The notes under the pieces are model-generated. The model was given only the letters and a program-made list of their open reading frames with translations, was not told the DNA's origin and ran no database searches. Shown here one piece after another: positions 6,285 through 7,088 of a stretch of 7,088 nucleotides of DNA. Position numbers and translations under genes: made by a program. Position 1 is the first letter of the stretch; every line of letters begins with the position of its first letter. The stretch is taken from NCBI GenBank assembly GCA_018882645.1, contig VERM01000071.1, positions 1 to 7,088 on the forward strand, in the 5' to 3' direction. Origin of the DNA: Ferruginibacter sp. (lineage in GTDB: Bacteria; Bacteroidota; Bacteroidia; Chitinophagales; Chitinophagaceae).

Positions 6285-7088
6285 TTATTTAGATAAAATT
6301 ACTCCAATTTTATTAATTACTCGAGTTGTATCATGCTTAGAACAAGGAGGAATACCATTATCTCCAACTAACTTACAACTTACTTCTTTTAAATAACCAG
6401 ACTCATGATAACAAAATGCATATTCACAATATGGCTGCAATATTTCTCCATTAAAATATTCCATGAGGTGTCTGAATTGAGGATTCACTGCTCCAAAAAA
6501 TATTACCGCGGGAATTCCTATACTTGCAGCAATATGACTTGGACCTGAATCGATTCCAACAAACAATGAAGCTCCATTAATTAATGAAATCATATCTCTG
6601 ATGTTTGTTGATTGATAAATAGTTCCTTCAATAGGCTGTTTTTCTTTCCCAATCTGGTAAACCATAAATCCAGCATTATTAAAAAATTCAACAACTTTTT
6701 CCCAACTTATGCCATATACCATTCTGTAGTTTTTGCCGGAAAAAGATTCGAGATGTAACACTACATATTTTCTATCCATCTTACTGCCCAATTTTTCAGA
6801 TTGAGTTAAATATAGTTTGGGATATCTTAATGTAAAATCAAGAGATAATTTTCGTCTGTAGGCTTCAAGTAAATGGCATTTTGGATCCCTCTCATATGCA
6901 CCATCGAGATTTTTAAACCAAATACTAGTTTTAAATATCCGCTCAAGATTCATTATCACTTTCTCTGTGAAATTCAACTTATTTTTAAAAATAACATTAC
7001 CAATGGGATAATTCTCAAAAACTACATTATACTTCGAAAAGACATAAAGTTTTGAGTATTTTTTTGATAAAGCTTCTATTACCGGCTC
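6285..7088 (-). CDS. GT9 family (heptosyltransferase-like) glycosyltransferase, 5' end outside window
   Basis: The frame is open from the TAA stop at 6285-6287 to the right edge, giving 267 visible residues, so the TTG near 6977 is not the real start. Upstream of that codon the frame reads EPVIEALSKKYSKLYVFSKY, which matches the early GT9 N-terminal domain and supports the extension; only the first 20-40 residues are likely to be missing. Downstream come NLDGAYERDP (60-69 of the visible part), YVVLHLESFSGKNYR (108-122), the donor-site SLFVGIDSGPSHIAASIGIP (174-193) and VIFFGAVNPQFRH (195-207). The C-terminal tail has four cysteines spaced CX4C, X11, C, X10, C. GT9 enzymes transfer heptose or related sugars from nucleotide donors, classically in LPS core synthesis; in this setting another sugar is just as likely. 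It is probably the upstream gene of an operon with the two methyltransferase-like genes. Confidence 0.88.
   Translation of the reverse strand, partial: EPVIEALSKKYSKLYVFSKYNVVFENYPIGNVIFKNKLNFTEKVIMNLERIFKTSIWFKNLDGAYERDPKCHLLEAYRRKLSLDFTLRYPKLYLTQSEKLGSKMDRKYVVLHLESFSGKNYRMVYGISWEKVVEFFNNAGFMVYQIGKEKQPIEGTIYQSTNIRDMISLINGASLFVGIDSGPSHIAASIGIPAVIFFGAVNPQFRHLMEYFNGEILQPYCEYAFCYHESGYLKEVSCKLVGDNGIPPCSKHDTTRVINKIGVILSK

Noticed and set aside
6975..6977. TTG as the start of the GT9 gene
   Set aside because: The frame continues to the right edge with sequence typical of the GT9 N-terminal domain (PVIEALSKKYSKLYVF), so the gene is cut by the window rather than starting here.
1..7088. Insertion sequences, CRISPR arrays, tRNA genes, toxin-antitoxin or defence genes
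   Set aside because: No transposase motifs, spaced direct repeats, tRNA-like cloverleaf or matching protein signatures were seen on either strand; all substantial frames are accounted for by glycan-related genes.

Overview
The window is an AT-rich stretch of a bacterial surface-polysaccharide (O-antigen, capsule or exopolysaccharide) locus, most likely from a Bacteroidota organism. The lineage call rests on the YfhO-type membrane protein, the style of the glycosyltransferases, the lack of strong Shine-Dalgarno sequences, and one candidate promoter of the Bacteroidota TTG / TAnnTTTG type. No rRNA, tRNA or other phylogenetic marker is present, so genus and species cannot be given.

Layout: eight protein-coding genes in four blocks. 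(1) Bases 1-2780, plus strand: the C-terminal end of a YfhO-family membrane protein, a GT4-type glycosyltransferase, and an extended short-chain dehydrogenase closely resembling GDP-6-deoxy-D-mannose reductase (RMD), with 20 and 7 bases between them. (2) 2773-3900, minus strand: a second GT4 glycosyltransferase, whose stop overlaps the reductase stop by 8 bases. (3) 3991-4935, plus strand: a GT2 (GT-A fold) glycosyltransferase, divergent from block 2. (4) 5055-7088, minus strand: read in transcription order, a GT9 (heptosyltransferase-like) protein running off the right edge, a class I SAM methyltransferase, and an overlapping methyltransferase-like protein of unknown activity. These three are 7 bases apart and then overlapping by 13, so they look like one operon.

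How they may work together: the reductase would supply a GDP-6-deoxyhexose such as GDP-D-rhamnose, provided a GDP-mannose 4,6-dehydratase lies outside the window. The four glycosyltransferases would assemble repeat units or an oligosaccharide, and the methyltransferase-like proteins could decorate it. YfhO-type proteins are associated with sugar transfer on the outer side of the membrane. Substrates and linkages cannot be read from sequence.

Nothing here amounts to a clearly new defence, mobile or RNA system. The points most worth checking are an Arg in place of the SDR catalytic Lys in the reductase, an in-frame C7 tract in the methyltransferase-like gene, a start-codon or frameshift problem in the first glycosyltransferase, a change in base composition near 3.7-4 kb, and a four-Cys tail in the GT9 protein. 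No intergenic stretch exceeds 120 bases; no tRNA, rRNA, CRISPR, insertion sequence or clear terminator was seen.
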